NCBI GenBank assembly: GCA_033807695.1
Contig: CM066307.1
Span: 2,914,001 to 2,978,000 of the forward strand
Reading direction: 5' to 3'
Source of the DNA: Daedaleopsis sinensis
Lineage: Eukaryota > Basidiomycota > Agaricomycetes > Polyporales > Polyporaceae
DNA length: 64,000 nt
Below the pieces are notes generated by a model that did not search any database, was not told the DNA's origin, and saw only the letters and a list, made by a program, of their open reading frames with translations. The position numbers and the translations under genes were made by a program. Below are positions 1 to 11,409 of the stretch, one piece after another. Each line of letters starts with the position of its first letter. The stretch's first letter is position 1.

Positions 1-75
1 TCGATCAGTTCGGAAGCTTTGACTAAGCCACTGGCGGTGTACGGCGCCAGGAAGCAGGATAGGAAGTTCACTTAC

Positions 76-634
76 GCGTTAATGTGAAGCATAGCAGGCA
101 ATGCAAAGGAGATCGTCTTGCCGGAGCCCGTCTGAGCGATAGCGACGACGTCACGACCACTGAGAGCCATGGGCCACGCTTGACACTGGATGGGGGTGGG
201 CGCTGGGAATCCTTGAGCGCGAATGGTGCTCATGATGTACTCGGGGAACCCGATTTCGTCGAAAGAGGAGACGGGGCGAGGCACGTTGCGACCCTGGACC
301 TTCATCTCTTTGAGCTTCCTGAACTCTTCGATTTCGCGGTCTGAGCGTGCGGAAACGCGCTTGTCCTCGACGTAGAAGTTCTTTTCGAAGTGGGAAAGTT
401 TTTCGGCGGTCCAGTCGACGGAGCGAAGACCGCCGCCGAGGTTGCTCATGCGGTCACCACCACCACCACCACCACCACCCCAGCTGCCGCCTCCACCTGC
501 GCTATACCCACCATGGCCACCACCGCCATAACCACCGCCGCCGTAACCGCCGCCGCCGTAGCCACCACCGTAACTCTGCGTCGACGGCTCAGTTTCAGTT
601 GAACAAAGAGAGCAAAAAGAACGAAACCAACCAT
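76..634 (-). CDS. DBP2: DEAD-box RNA helicase Dbp2/p68 (DDX5), N-terminal part, runs off left edge
   Basis: ATP-dependent RNA helicase of the Dbp2/DDX5 family, acting in the nucleus in mRNP remodelling, rRNA maturation and mRNA decay. Exons (minus): 634-632 and 575-76. The N-terminus is a Gly-Tyr-rich RGG-like tract, followed by the family linker ([17 protein letters not shown]), the Q motif ([10 protein letters not shown]) and helicase motif I (AQTGSGKT). The frame stops just after HINA at a GTAAGT donor (75-70); the next exon is not resolved and probably lies beyond the edge, so motifs Ia to VI are missing. The apparent start is an ATG followed at once by a 56-bp intron (631-576), giving [10 protein letters not shown], the usual Dbp2 beginning. 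A longer open frame reaching 818 lacks family resemblance upstream of the Gly-Tyr tract. Identity is firm; the split start is inferred. Confidence 0.9.
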
Positions 635-1486
635 GATGAGAAAGGAGAGTAGAGCGAAAGAGTCTAGTGAAGTCTATAGGGAGCTCGAAACGTCGCAGGG
701 ACAGACGGACGGAGAGGGAGAGAAAGGGAGAGATGGAGGGAGAGGGAAGGAAAAGGGATGAGAGCAAAAAGAGCGACGACGGCTGTTCACCAGTACCCTG
801 CAAGCGCCCATTAGTCATCCACGATTCTCACGCTCATGACACAACCTCTTAGCCGCCTGTTGACGCTCCCTCCTCCTCCGAAGCACTACTGACTTGCATG
901 GTAACTTCTAGTAGCTTAGGGCTAAGGTTCAACGTACATGTACTTATCAAGTCACCCTCGTATGAATTGATGAAGATTGCAAGCATGAAACTTTCACATA
1001 AAAGGCTTGGAGGAGGTTATGAGTCGAGCGCTAGATGCACATGCGCGCGAGGTAATGATTTCTTAGAATGACTAGGACTACTGAAGAGAAGGAAAGCTAG
1101 TAAAGAGTGACAATGGTCGGAAGTCGGAGTATTTGTACTAGGGTAGAGGGTAGCGCACTGAACACGGCGGTGTTCGTGCAGGCGCAACGCGGCCAGCGCC
1201 GTAGTAGTGTACTACTACTTAGTAATGCCGGTCTCGTACTGTAAGGTAAGGGGTACTCAGTAATATAGCGGTATCTGTGGTCGAGGATCGACGTCTAAAC
1301 GGGCAGACCGCAAGTGAGCAGCAGCGATGACAACAACAGTGGACAGCACAAGCGCGAAAGCAACATCAGACCAACGGCGTTGCGGGCGAAAGCAAGGTAG
1401 CGCGCATACGGCGCAGTGCGTGGCGCACGGAAGGAAACGTGGTCAAGGCAAAGGGCCATGGCCCTATACCTGAGGAGCGCAGGGGG
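635..1486. other. intergenic: DBP2 upstream region and GTPase 3' flank
   Basis: No reading frame with recognisable similarity. It holds the DBP2 promoter and 5' leader (purine-rich on the plus strand at about 690-770) and the downstream flank of the small GTPase gene. A short inverted repeat (GTAGTAGT / ACTACTAC, 2-nt spacer) lies at 1201-1218; its role is unknown. Confidence 0.5.
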
Positions 1487-2569
1487 CTACATGACCACGC
1501 ACTGGTCCCTTCGCCTCTTCCTGGTCCGCGGCTGCCCCTCCGGATACCGTGTCCGCATCCGTTCCAAAAGGTGATTGAAGACCTCATTGACATGCCATCC
1601 CCGCTTGGCGGACGTCTCGAAGAAGGGCAGTCCCCACTTCCCGACGAGCTCTTCTATCTGCTGGCTTGAAACTTCACGCTCGCCAGCCTGCATTCGGATA
1701 GGATTCCGGTATCCGCAACAGTCAGCGTCCGACTGTCGGAAGATACGGGAAACTGACGCACCAGATCCATCTTGGTGCCGACAACCACCATTGGGATATC
1801 CTATCACGAAGCAAACCTGAGCATACGCGTCGAATCTCACTGGAGGATGAGAGGCCTACCTCATCGCCTCCCTTGATCTGAATGATCTGCTGTCGGATAG
1901 ACTCCACCTCCTTCAAGCTAGCTTCTTGGGTCAAGCTGGATAATTCCCATAGGTCAGGCCAGGATGACGGACGAGGAGGTCGTCAGGTCAGCTACCTGAA
2001 GACGAGCACAAAGCCGACACCTCTCTGAATAGTACAACGATCAATCAGCCCGTGCAGAGGGACAAGAGAACGAAGGACAGACCTGGATGTAGGTCTCATT
2101 GATTGCTGTGAATTGTTCGACGCCAGCGGTGTCGATGATCTCAAGCTGCACCGTCGAAGATGAGGAATCAGACACAGGATGGATCTACAGGGTCGGAGAG
2201 AAGGGATTACGTACTTGACTGCGCTTGCCCTCATACTCTACGGTGAGCTCATACTCCTCTGATACATGGAAGTCAGAGTGTAAGGGTGGAACTCGCGCGG
2301 TGAAGGGAAGGTACGGACCTTCGATGGTGGGGTCATAGCGTTCGAGGAAGATATTCTTGCCATACCTCATGACGAGAGCAGACTTGCCAACGCCTCCGGC
2401 TTGGTACGAGCAGTATGCATGTGCACAGTAGGGGTGTGGAGTTGTGGAAAGTGAAGATGAGTACTTGGTGAGATGAGAACCGAGGTGGACCGGGCCGGAG
2501 GGGCTCGTAGGAGGAGAAGATGCATGACTCACCACCCAAAACGACCGCGCTATATCTTTGCAGATGCAT
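1487..2569 (-). CDS. RSR1: Rap/Rsr1-type Ras-family small GTPase
   Basis: Small GTPase of the Ras subfamily, closest in layout to Rap1/Rsr1 (Bud1), which marks polarity sites at the plasma membrane. Exons (minus): 2569-2533, 2399-2319, 2258-2215, 2145-2083, 2024-1996, 1935-1860, 1800-1762, 1687-1487; 189 aa. P-loop GAGGVGKSAL (residues about 12-21), effector loop YDPTIEEEY, switch II DTAGVEQF, base-recognition GTKMDL in place of NKxD, ETSAK, a basic tail and CVVM, a CAAX prenylation box. Gln61 of Ras is replaced by Val, as Rap has Thr there, which predicts slow intrinsic hydrolysis and need for a Rap-type GAP (inference). The NKxD motif is also altered (TKMD). It shares an 0.8-kb upstream region with the divergent cyclophilin gene. 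The exact orthology (Rsr1 against another Ras-like paralogue) is less sure than the family. Confidence 0.9.
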
Positions 2570-3367
2570 TGGTGTTGTCCGTCTACGGGAGGGCGGAGAT
2601 ACAGATGAAATCGGAGAATAGTGGAGGTCGAGGAAGGTTGTTATCGAGGGCTGGGGTGGTTGGACAGAGAGAGCCGGAGAACGAAGAGTAGGCGGGAGCC
2701 AGGGAGTGAGTGTGCAGGGTTGTGAGTGATTGAAGAGATATCGAAGGAGCGGTGAACAGGGAAGAAAGAGCCAAAGAGGTACTAGCACGGGATAGATGGA
2801 ATATCTCCGCACTCTGGCCACCTGGGTACCACGAGCTAGGAGAGAGGGTTCAAATTATGATGAAATGACGATGGGAGGGTGATAGATGAGAGTCGGGCAG
2901 TCGGCAGACACGGGGCGTGCGGATGGGCCGTGCACGCTGGGAGCTCGAGGCAAGCTAGGCCGGAGGAGGACCGCGTAGGCGTGCAGAGGAGGCCAGTCGG
3001 AGCCAAAAGAGAGGTGACCGTCGGGTCGGGAAAGGGGAGAAGGAGAAGGAGAGGATGGGGAGCGCAGCGCAGGCGGGCTGCGCGGTTGATCACAGACGAC
3101 GAGGACGATGACGACCTCGTGAGTCTTTCGGAGCTCCTTGCGCGCTGCGTCTCCGCTCGCTTTCACTCGTCTGCCATCTGATCTGCAACGCAGGTACAAA
3201 CAGGTGGGAGACCAGCAGGAATATAATAATATTTCCGAGGACAGGCCAGAGAACGCCAGAGTCGACGATCGGAAGCCGCCGTTGGAATCCGTTCGATCAC
3301 TGGGTGTAGACGCCCGTGCCCTGTTGTCCTCTCCGCTCAGACTCAGACTCGGACGACTCAGAGCACC
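2570..3367. other. divergent promoter region, GTPase and cyclophilin genes
   Basis: About 0.8 kb between two head-to-head starts. It is pyrimidine-rich on the GTPase sense strand, has no convincing TATA box, and carries no supported coding exon. Confidence 0.5.
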
Positions 3368-4763
3368 ATGGTCCGTCCACGCGTCTTCTTCGACTTTAGC
3401 ATCGACAGCAATCCCGCGGGCAGGTATGACTCGCACTGCTTTCCAACAACGACCCTCTCTGACCATCCATGCGCACACAGAGTGATATTCGAACTCTACA
3501 ATGACTCTGCTCCAAAGACTGCCGAAAAGTCCGTCTCTGCAGTGCCCACCTCACTCATTCGTTGTCTCACATGCTATGTATCTTTTAGCTTCCGTGCTCT
3601 GTGCACGGGTGAGAAAGGCCTCTCTCCCATATCCGAACGTCCCCTCTACTACAAGAACTCCATCATCCACCGCTCCATCACTGGCTTCATGATCCAGGGT
3701 GGAGGTAAGCTCTCACTGTACTTCCCTGTTCTCTCAATTACCCATCCTCCCACTCTTCTCTTCAGACTTTACGAAGCGCAATGGAACCGGCGGCGAATCT
3801 ATCTACGGTGCTCCTTTCCCCGATGAAGACCTCTCCCGACCCCTTGATTCCGAAGGGTAAGTCCTCTTCGTGTCCATTCCCGCCCCTCTGTCCTCACTCC
3901 CCCAGCCTTCTTTGCATGGCAAACAAGGGCCCCGACACCAACAACTCGCAGTTCTTCGTCACTCTCCGCGACTGTCCTCACCTAAACGGTCGGTCTGTTT
4001 CGCCCTGTTCCATGCCCCATCCACTTACATCATTTCTCAGGAAAGCACGTCGTCTTTGGACGCGTTATACGAGGCTACGATGTCATCCAAAGGATTGCGC
4101 AGGTTCCCACAGACGAGAAAGATCGTCCCCGGGCCCCCGTAGTCATCGCCAACTCTGGTGAACTCATGCTCCGCAGTCAAGCCCAAGCACCCAAGGCAAA
4201 GCGTGCGTCGCAGTCCTCTCTTTTTCCCTCCCGGTATCTGACCTTTCTTTACAGCCGAAGCCGCCTCAGCCAGTGCAAGCGACTCCAACACAGAGGACGA
4301 ACACCGCCATTCTACCAAACGACGACACCGCTCACGCTCCCGTTCAGCCTCCCCGGCACGGGCCCGACCACAGTCCCCATCCCGGTCGCGCTCTCGCTCC
4401 CGCTCCCCGGACCCCGAACGCGAGCGCAAACGCCACAAGTCGCACAAGAAGAAGGAAAAGAAACACAAGTCCAAGTCTAAGAAAGCCCGCGGGGGCTCTC
4501 CGTCCCCGGCCCGCTCGCAATCCCGCGGCGGCGACAAGGACCCGGAGCCGGTCAGCGAAACCGAGTCCCAGTACGACGCCCGCCTAGAGCGCGAGGAGAA
4601 CGAGCGGATCGAGGCCGCGCGGAAGCGCGAGCTCGAACGCGTCGCCCGGAGGCTGAAGGAGGAGGAGGCGGAGAGGCGTGCGCGCGATAGCGGCGGCGTA
4701 CGCTTCAAGGGCCGCGGCAGGATGAAATACCTCGATCCAGAGCTGCAGCAGAGAAGGGACTGA
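3368..4763 (+). CDS. SR-type nuclear cyclophilin (peptidyl-prolyl cis-trans isomerase, PPIG/CypG-like)
   Basis: Peptidyl-prolyl isomerase with a C-terminal RS/KS-rich tail, the build of nuclear SR-cyclophilins linked to spliceosomes and RNA polymerase II. Exons: 3368-3423, 3481-3528, 3589-3704, 3766-3856, 3906-3988, 4041-4202, 4255-4763; 354 aa. The cyclophilin fold fills about residues 1-175 (VFFDFSID at the start, [25 protein letters not shown] with the catalytic Arg and Gln, NTNNSQFF-like [20 protein letters not shown]). The tail has [24 protein letters not shown] dipeptides, a Lys-rich block, then a charged helix ending [20 protein letters not shown]. The position equivalent to CypA Trp121 is His, as in large nuclear cyclophilins, which predicts weak cyclosporin binding (inference). 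Two introns use weak donors (GTCCGT, GTCGGT). Family assignment is firm. Confidence 0.93.
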
Positions 4764-6219
4764 AACGCACCAGTCCCTCGCCGCCCTTTCCAATACATTT
4801 CGCCGCTCGAATCCTCTCATCTTCTCGTTCGTGTGTGAGCGCCCTATCCTGCTGAAGACCGATGTAGGCCTGTCTTTCCTTCTGCCCCCGTTCTGCGCCG
4901 ACTTCTGTGGCGCACGCCATATGTTTGCATGGCACGCCGACGCTCACACGATCGTCTCACGGCCCGGCCAGGTGCGTAGTCGCTTCGTCCGTTCCCAGCT
5001 GCACTCGACCGGGAACGTGTCGGACCCAATCCCGCAGAGTTGTCTGATTTAGGAGACTGATCTGCAAGCCAGCAGCATCCGATCTACTGTTGCCTAAGTG
5101 CCAGCACAAGTCCGATGCATTGAAGCAGTTCATCATACCACCGTAGCTCTAGCCATCAGCACCTTTTCTTGGCACAAAGGATCTGAACACGTCGGCCTGC
5201 GAGTTGTGCCATCACACAAACAGTTCTCGGAAGCTGCGCCAACGTCAGGTGGAACGGGCAGCACTCACCCGCCGCTGCCACTGTTCAGTAAGCATCTCCC
5301 ATTACACTACATACACATCGGAGTCTGGAAGAACTCATCTCCAGCGGTCTTCCTTGTAGATATGCCGTCCTGTGTACGTAACTACGCGTCCTGAAGCTCT
5401 TGCCTCTTTGCTAGCCGCAGCTCCTGGTGAAACGTTACCCATTTCGTGCCGAGGGTATACTTAGGAAGCGTAGGACACCGGACGGCGATCCTCCAAAGGA
5501 CTGTGCGCTCCCGGAGATTACCAGGTTCCCACTGTGAGTTCCAGAATGAGCCGCCACAGTGCACGCGACGCAGCTTGTTCTGCCGTGCCCACGCTGTACC
5601 CACCGGGCAGCAGCCGCCTCCAGCTCTGTATTTCCCGGGTGTACAACTCGCACCGAGAGGCGCCTCTCCTCCGCAATTAGCCTATCATCCACAAAATTTC
5701 GCGGGCACACTCCACCTCTCCTACCCTCCCAATGTCCACTGCGCAACCTCACCCGCGTGATGACAACCCCGGCGAGTATATAAAGACTCCTACACGGTAC
5801 ATCGCTTTTCCACTCTGTTCTTCTCTCCGGCGCCCCCCTCGGCTTCACCCTTCTCAGGCTCCTCGTTCTTAAGACCCGACCTGCTCTACCGGTTCCGCGC
5901 GCGTGCCCCTCCCGCGCACGAAAGTCCGCCCTCCCCGACAGACGGGAACCCTCGAGGCACAGAAAGCCAGAACGAAGGTTGTCTGACAACGCCCCGATTC
6001 GGCTCCCCACGTGCCGTTTCGCTCCTCCTCCCCCTCTGCGCCGCTACCTCCGTTCGCTCGCCTTCCCCTCTGCCTCCGGGGGTCTTTAAAACAGGCACTC
6101 CACCCGCAGCCGCATCGCTCCCCGTGCCTCCTCCTCTGAGCTCCCCGCCACGAGCCGCACCCGCACCCGCACGCGCCCCGCACCCACCCACCCGTCGCGC
6201 AAATCAAGCCACAGCCACG
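4764..6219. other. intergenic: cyclophilin 3' flank and upstream region of the DUF6534 gene
   Basis: About 1.45 kb with no supported gene. Short frames (for example 5098-5394) lack family features. The last 400 bp are pyrimidine-rich and fit a long 5' leader downstream of a TATA-like box. Confidence 0.5.
5777..5785 (+). promoter_or_regulatory. TATA-like box (TATATAAAG)
   Basis: A consensus TATA element followed by a pyrimidine-rich stretch. It lies about 435 bp before the DUF6534 start, so a leader of about 400 nt would be needed; use is inferred. Confidence 0.35.
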
Positions 6220-8127
6220 ATGGAGAACCCTGCGGTGCCTGTCATGGGGGGCCTCTTGATTGAGGTGTTCATCGCGTGCATGTACGTCACTCTCAGCCGC
6301 CTTGATCGCAAGCGTAACATAACCACAACTCACCACGCCGCCCCCGATGCGCTGCAGCCTGTATGGGATCACGACGCTCCAGACGTTCATCTACTACCAG
6401 AAGTACCCTGGGGACCGGACGTTCCTGAAGGCGTTGGTCGGCACCGTGTGGTAAGTCGGCCGCACACTGCTGCGCGACGTCCGCCTCACGCTATGTTGCG
6501 CGTGCGCGTGCAGGGTGCTCGAGACGGTCCACACGGCATTCTGCATGCAGTTTATATACGGCTACGTGATCCAGCAGTTCGGCAACTATTTCAATTTCAT
6601 AGTCATCAATTGGTATGGTCCATCGCTGTTACTTCACGATCGAGGCTGACATTGTCGTTGAAGGGGCATTGGTATCACCGTTCTGTGTAGTGTGAGTAGT
6701 GTGCCTTTATTTCCTGCAGTAGTGAGGGTTGACAACACCACTACAGGCGAGTATCGCTCTATGTGTGCAGGGGTGAGTGGTCAAGTCCTTTGATACTGTC
6801 CATCTTCCCGTTCAACAACGATTGTCAGCTACTACACATGGAGAGTCTGGATCGGTACGTTGCTCCCTATTCTCACGCGCGAGAACCTCATTCAACACAT
6901 CTCTAGTGAGCGGCAACTCGATAGTCTGGACGGGTATCATTGTGAGTTTCCCGACGTCCAGATCCTTCGCGGCACAGCTAATGATATCCCCTTCAGGGCA
7001 TTTTCGCACTCGCTCGAGTAGGTCAGTATACAGCCGAGTCGAATCTCTCAATGAGTTCTCATGCGCAACCTTCTTGATGACTTCTGTTCCTGGTCCGCAG
7101 GGTTCGGGGTCGGTACGTTCTAACGAGCTGCTCCGTACACCTCCAAGCATTCACACATAATCGTTCTGTGCTGCACAGCGTCGTGTATCCTCTGCTACCT
7201 CTACCCCGATTGGCCCGTTCTGCGCGACCGAACGGATTCTCTGGTGTGTATTTTCCGCCGACTAAGTTGACATTCGGATGTCCTGACCTATTGCTTTGCC
7301 AGGTCACAGTTAGCGGCGGTCTCGGCTCGGCGGCTCTTGTAGACATCCTAGTAGCCTTCACGTTGACGATCTATCTCAAGCGTCGCCGATCTCATGACAC
7401 ATGGCCAAAGTACGCCTCTTCTCGCGCGCTCGTGTCTCGACATGTACTGAGAACGCCATTCTGTCAGGGAATCCAACAGCATGGTCAACCGCATCTTGCT
7501 CTACGCTGTCAACACCGGCGCGATTACCTGGTACGTCTGATGACCGCAAATCGCGCTCCATACAATACAGACGTTCTTGACTTCGCACTTCTAGCTCGGC
7601 GTCAATACTCTGCGTGATTCTGGTTCGTTTCCCCATACCTCCGCCGACGGTCAAGTTCCTGATCTCGAGCGCGTCCATTCTTAGTTCGCGGTGCAAAAGA
7701 ACAGCCTCACCTTCCTCGGGCTCGTCGAGATCCAGGCCAAGCGTACGTCGCTCTCACCCTCCGCGCACGCCCGTAGGAGATCGCCCGTACTCACGCGCGG
7801 CCTCTGTGCAGTCTACTCGAACTCGTTCCTGGGCTCTCTGAACGCACGCTCGCACATTCGCAACAAGAGCGTCCGCACGTTCTCTTCCTCAGGGAGCGGC
7901 ATGCCCCGTGCACCGGCAGTGGTGAGTGATGGATGTTGGTCCCAGCCCCTCTTCTGCGATGCGGATGAGTTGATGCTCACATCGGCCACATTTTCCAGCT
8001 CGAGGTTTACCAGCACACGGTGGTAGAGGACGACAGCTCCCCCCGAACCCCTGAGAGTGTATGCTACGGATGCTATGAACAGTGTGTAGATTCTGACCAT
8101 ACCTTCATCCGTGTAGATGAACTTTGA
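6220..8127 (+). CDS. DUF6534-type multi-pass membrane protein
   Basis: Integral membrane protein of a family seen almost only in Agaricomycetes, about seven membrane helices, function unknown. Exons: 6220-6281, 6358-6450, 6514-6612, 6664-6691, 6747-6772, 6829-6854, 6907-6941, 6997-7021, 7101-7112, 7179-7243, 7303-7409, 7468-7530, 7595-7622, 7685-7742, 7812-7921, 7999-8127; 321 aa. The opening GGLLIEVFIACILYGITTLQ, then YYQKYPGDRTFLKALVG and WVLETVHTAFC, is the family signature; helices follow around FNFIVINWGIGITVLC, SIVWTGIIGIFALARVGFG, SAALVDILVAFTLTIYL and VNTGAITC. The C-terminal tail is hydrophilic. Sixteen exons code for 321 residues; one is only 12 nt. A second related family member (DUF6533) lies at 23.6-25.8 kb. 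It converges on LEU4 with a 467-bp gap. Confidence 0.82.
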
Positions 8128-8594
8128 CCTGAAGAGTCTTCCTTCACCAAGAAGCTTAGAGTTCGTCGTATGATCATGTACATCTCGATTGGCTGGACCA
8201 CACATATGGACTGCGGCGCGGTACGCGTCTTCGCTTGTGCACACAACATTACACTACCGCTATCTCTCCTTCAGCAGAGTCTTGCAGGATGATACCCCAT
8301 ACAGATGACGGACTACTGGGCAATACTGCTCCGGGCCAACGGGAACATGTATCAACGGACGTGGGATCTGTAACCGTGATGAATCTATATCTACCTACTG
8401 TCATTAGTCGAACGAGAGGCCTACAATGTATTTCACTGAATTGACACAGGGCCCTTTATTGGTGGAATGTTGTGTCGACTTGGCATCGTTGTCAAATTCA
8501 AAGGATCTTGGATGGGTCGACGTGGGCGAACACAGTAGATGATACAAGATCGCATGAAGAATACATTGTCTGTTACTTATACATTCCCCCTCTC
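8128..8594. other. convergent intergenic region
   Basis: 3' flanks of the DUF6534 gene (plus) and 2-isopropylmalate synthase (minus). No supported gene. Confidence 0.5.
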
Positions 8595-11249
8595 TTACTG
8601 CTGTCCTACTGCAGCCGCAGCCGCAGCCGCCCTCGCCGCCTCATCAGCTTTTTCCACCGCCCTAGTCGCAGCCAAAACGGCCTTGAGACCAGACGCGGTG
8701 ATATCATGGTCGATCGCGACTCCCCACGTCGTCCACTTCGAGCTCCCGCCCGGGCCCTCGTACGCGATCTCGACGTACGACGCCGCCTTGACCTCCGAGC
8801 CCTCCCCGATCGAGTGCTCGACGTACTCGCGGATCGACACCTTCCCGTCTAGGCCGCGGTTGACCGCCTCGACCGCGGCGGACAGCGGGCCGTTGCCCTC
8901 GCCCTCGAGCGCGACGTCCTTGCCGTTGAGGATGAAGTTCCCGGTAAGCTTCGCGCGGCCGCTCGCGTCGAGGTGCTCGAGCTTGAAGTTCTTCACCGCG
9001 AAGCGTGTCTCCGCCTCCTCGTAGTATCCGTACGTCTCGCGGAAGAGGACAACGAGGGCGTCGTACGAGATCTCACCTCCGGAGCCGCGCGCGGCACGCT
9101 GGACGACCTCGAAGAACGACGCCTGCAGACGGCGTGGGAGCTCGAGCTTCAGCGAGTAGAGGATCGCGGTGGCGATGTCGGCCTGGCCGGACAGCGAGCT
9201 GAATCCGACACTCAGCTTGAGCTCTGGCAACGTACGGTCGCCGATGGCGTTGTTTGCAGCGCTCAGCACGGCGCGCAGTCCAGAGGCGGCGATATCGGCG
9301 TCGAGGCCCACGCCCCACCACGACTCGGCTGAGAGACGAGTGTCCTTTACATCTTCACTCTGGGGCACGAGCTCGACGAACGACACAGCTTGGGCATTCT
9401 GATGCTTGTCGATGGTGTGTTCGGTGTACTCGCGCAGGGCGAGGTTGATGTCCAGATGTGTGCGAAGAGCGTCGAGGAAAGCGGACAACGGACCATTGCC
9501 GTCACCGCGAATAACCCGCAAGGAGCCATCGACAGAGATGGTGCCGTCAAACTGCCTTCGCTCGTCAACTGCCTCGCCGTTCGCCGCAGGTTCACTGGAA
9601 ATTTTGAACGACTTGAGGACTAGACGACCCTCGTACGCGGAACCACCGAAATGATATGTTTTGCGGAAGGCGGTGGTGATGTCATCTACAGTCATTTCTC
9701 GGGCTTCGCGATCAGCGATGTCCTGCACGACCTGGTAGAAGGATATCTGCATCTTGCGGGGCATGTCGAGGCCGAGATGCTGTTGCACGAGATAGGCAAT
9801 ACCGCCCTTCCCTGACTGCGCATTAACACGGATGACGGCCTCGTACGTGCAGCCAAGGTCTGCGGGGTCGATTGGCAAGTAAGGCATGTCCCAGTATTTC
9901 GGCTGGCCTTCGCGCTCTGCTTGCTCGTGACGAGCGCGCTGTGCTTCGAAGCCCTTCTTGATTGCGTCCTGATGGGATCCTGAGAACGCCGTGAAGACTA
10001 GCTCGCCTGCATATGGATGCCGAGGGTGGACGGGAAGATCGTTGCATGCAGTTACGACGTCGATGACGGCTTGAATGTCGCTGAAGTCGACTTTTGGATG
10101 TACACCCTGGGTATACAGGTTGAGAGCAAGATTGACGAGGTCGACATTGCCTGTGCGCTCTCCGTTGCCGAACAAGCAACCCTCTACGCGATCGGCACCA
10201 GCGAGAATCCCGAGCTCAGCAGCAGCGATGCCGGTGCCTGAAGAAAGGAGTGAGACGAAGTCGCATGGTGCTGAACACACAAGTCTTCGTGCGTACCGCG
10301 ATCGTTGTGAGGATGCAGACTGATGATGATCTTCTCCCGTTCGGAGATGTTTTGACAGAAGTGCTCGATCTGCAGACACGCTCAGTGAATGCTCCTCTAA
10401 CGAACTCTGACAAATTACTGACCAAGTCCGCGTAGTGGTTTGGAGGACCGATTTCGACGGTGGCTGGGAGATTGAAGATGATACGCTCGTCCCCGAGCCC
10501 CGCCTTACCCCATGCGGCCTTGACGGCTTCGCAGACTTGTATGGCGAACTCGGGCTCAGTCTGGGAGAACGTCTCGGGACTGTACTCGTATCGGAAGACG
10601 GTGCCGTGCTTGGCGGTGCACTCTTCGGTGAGCTTCCTGACGATCTCAGTGTGCTTGATGGCAAGCTTCAGGGTCTCTTCTTGAGAGTTACGGAAGACTA
10701 CGGTGCGGAAAAGGCAGCTTGTGGCGTTGTACATGTGAATGATGGCGCGTTTGCAGCCTGCGACCGCCTCGACGGTGCGCTTGATGAGGTCTTCTCGCGC
10801 AGGAGTGAGGACCTACGCTCAATTCTTCGTGAGTGCATGTAAGAGGGGGATATGCGGTCTAAAGAGGAAGGATGACTTACCTGAATCCAGACGTCGTCTG
10901 GGATTCTCTTCTCCTCAATCAACATCCGCACAAAGTTGAAGTCGGTGTCGCTCGCAGCAGGGTATGCGACCTCGATCTCCTTGAAGCCACACTTGATGAG
11001 GGTATCGAAGAACACCATCTTTTGGGCGATGGTCATTGGGTTGGCGAGGGCCTGGTTCCCATCGCGGAGGTCTGTAGAGAGCCAGATGGGGGGCGCACGA
11101 TTGACCTTGGATGGCCATTGGCGATCTGGGAGCTGGAGAGGGGTGTACGGCTGGTACCTGATGGATGGATCTGCACTGTGGGAGCCGCATGTCGGTCAAT
11201 ATACACAGCACTTGATCGCTGCGGGGAACAACACTAACAGCATCGGCAT
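8595..11249 (-). CDS. LEU4: 2-isopropylmalate synthase with duplicated regulatory module
   Basis: Condenses acetyl-CoA with 2-ketoisovalerate, the first committed step of leucine synthesis. Exons (minus): 11249-11239, 11175-10881, 10812-10423, 10369-10297, 10237-8595; 803 aa against about 620 for yeast Leu4. The catalytic TIM barrel shows [21 protein letters not shown], the metal-binding HPHNDRG and [16 protein letters not shown]. From about residue 392 an AQSGKGG linker, a helical subdomain and a LeuA allosteric domain ([28 protein letters not shown]) follow as expected. From about residue 605 the same order occurs again: [57 protein letters not shown]. The first exon is 11 nt (MPM plus two bases). 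No mitochondrial presequence is evident. The start is 160 bp from the divergent RIX7 gene. Identity firm. Confidence 0.95.
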
Positions 11250-11409
11250 CCTGGGCTAAAAACGAGGGAAATAGACCGAGGACTGGTCAACGCGCACTGC
11301 TGGGCATGAAAGGAGAACGAGGCCGAGTCATGTCGCGCTAGATCTGATTTTCACAACTTCTGCTGTGCGAGTCATAGTCCAGATCCCATCTTGTCTTCCA
11401 CCACCATCC

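Noticed and set aside
76..818. DBP2 starting further upstream in one continuous frame
   Set aside because: The extra N-terminus (Ser/Leu/Phe-rich) has no family counterpart and spans what reads as 5' leader; the spliced start fits the family.
5098..5394. 98-codon frame on the plus strand
   Set aside because: No domain or codon bias; within a leader and intergenic region.
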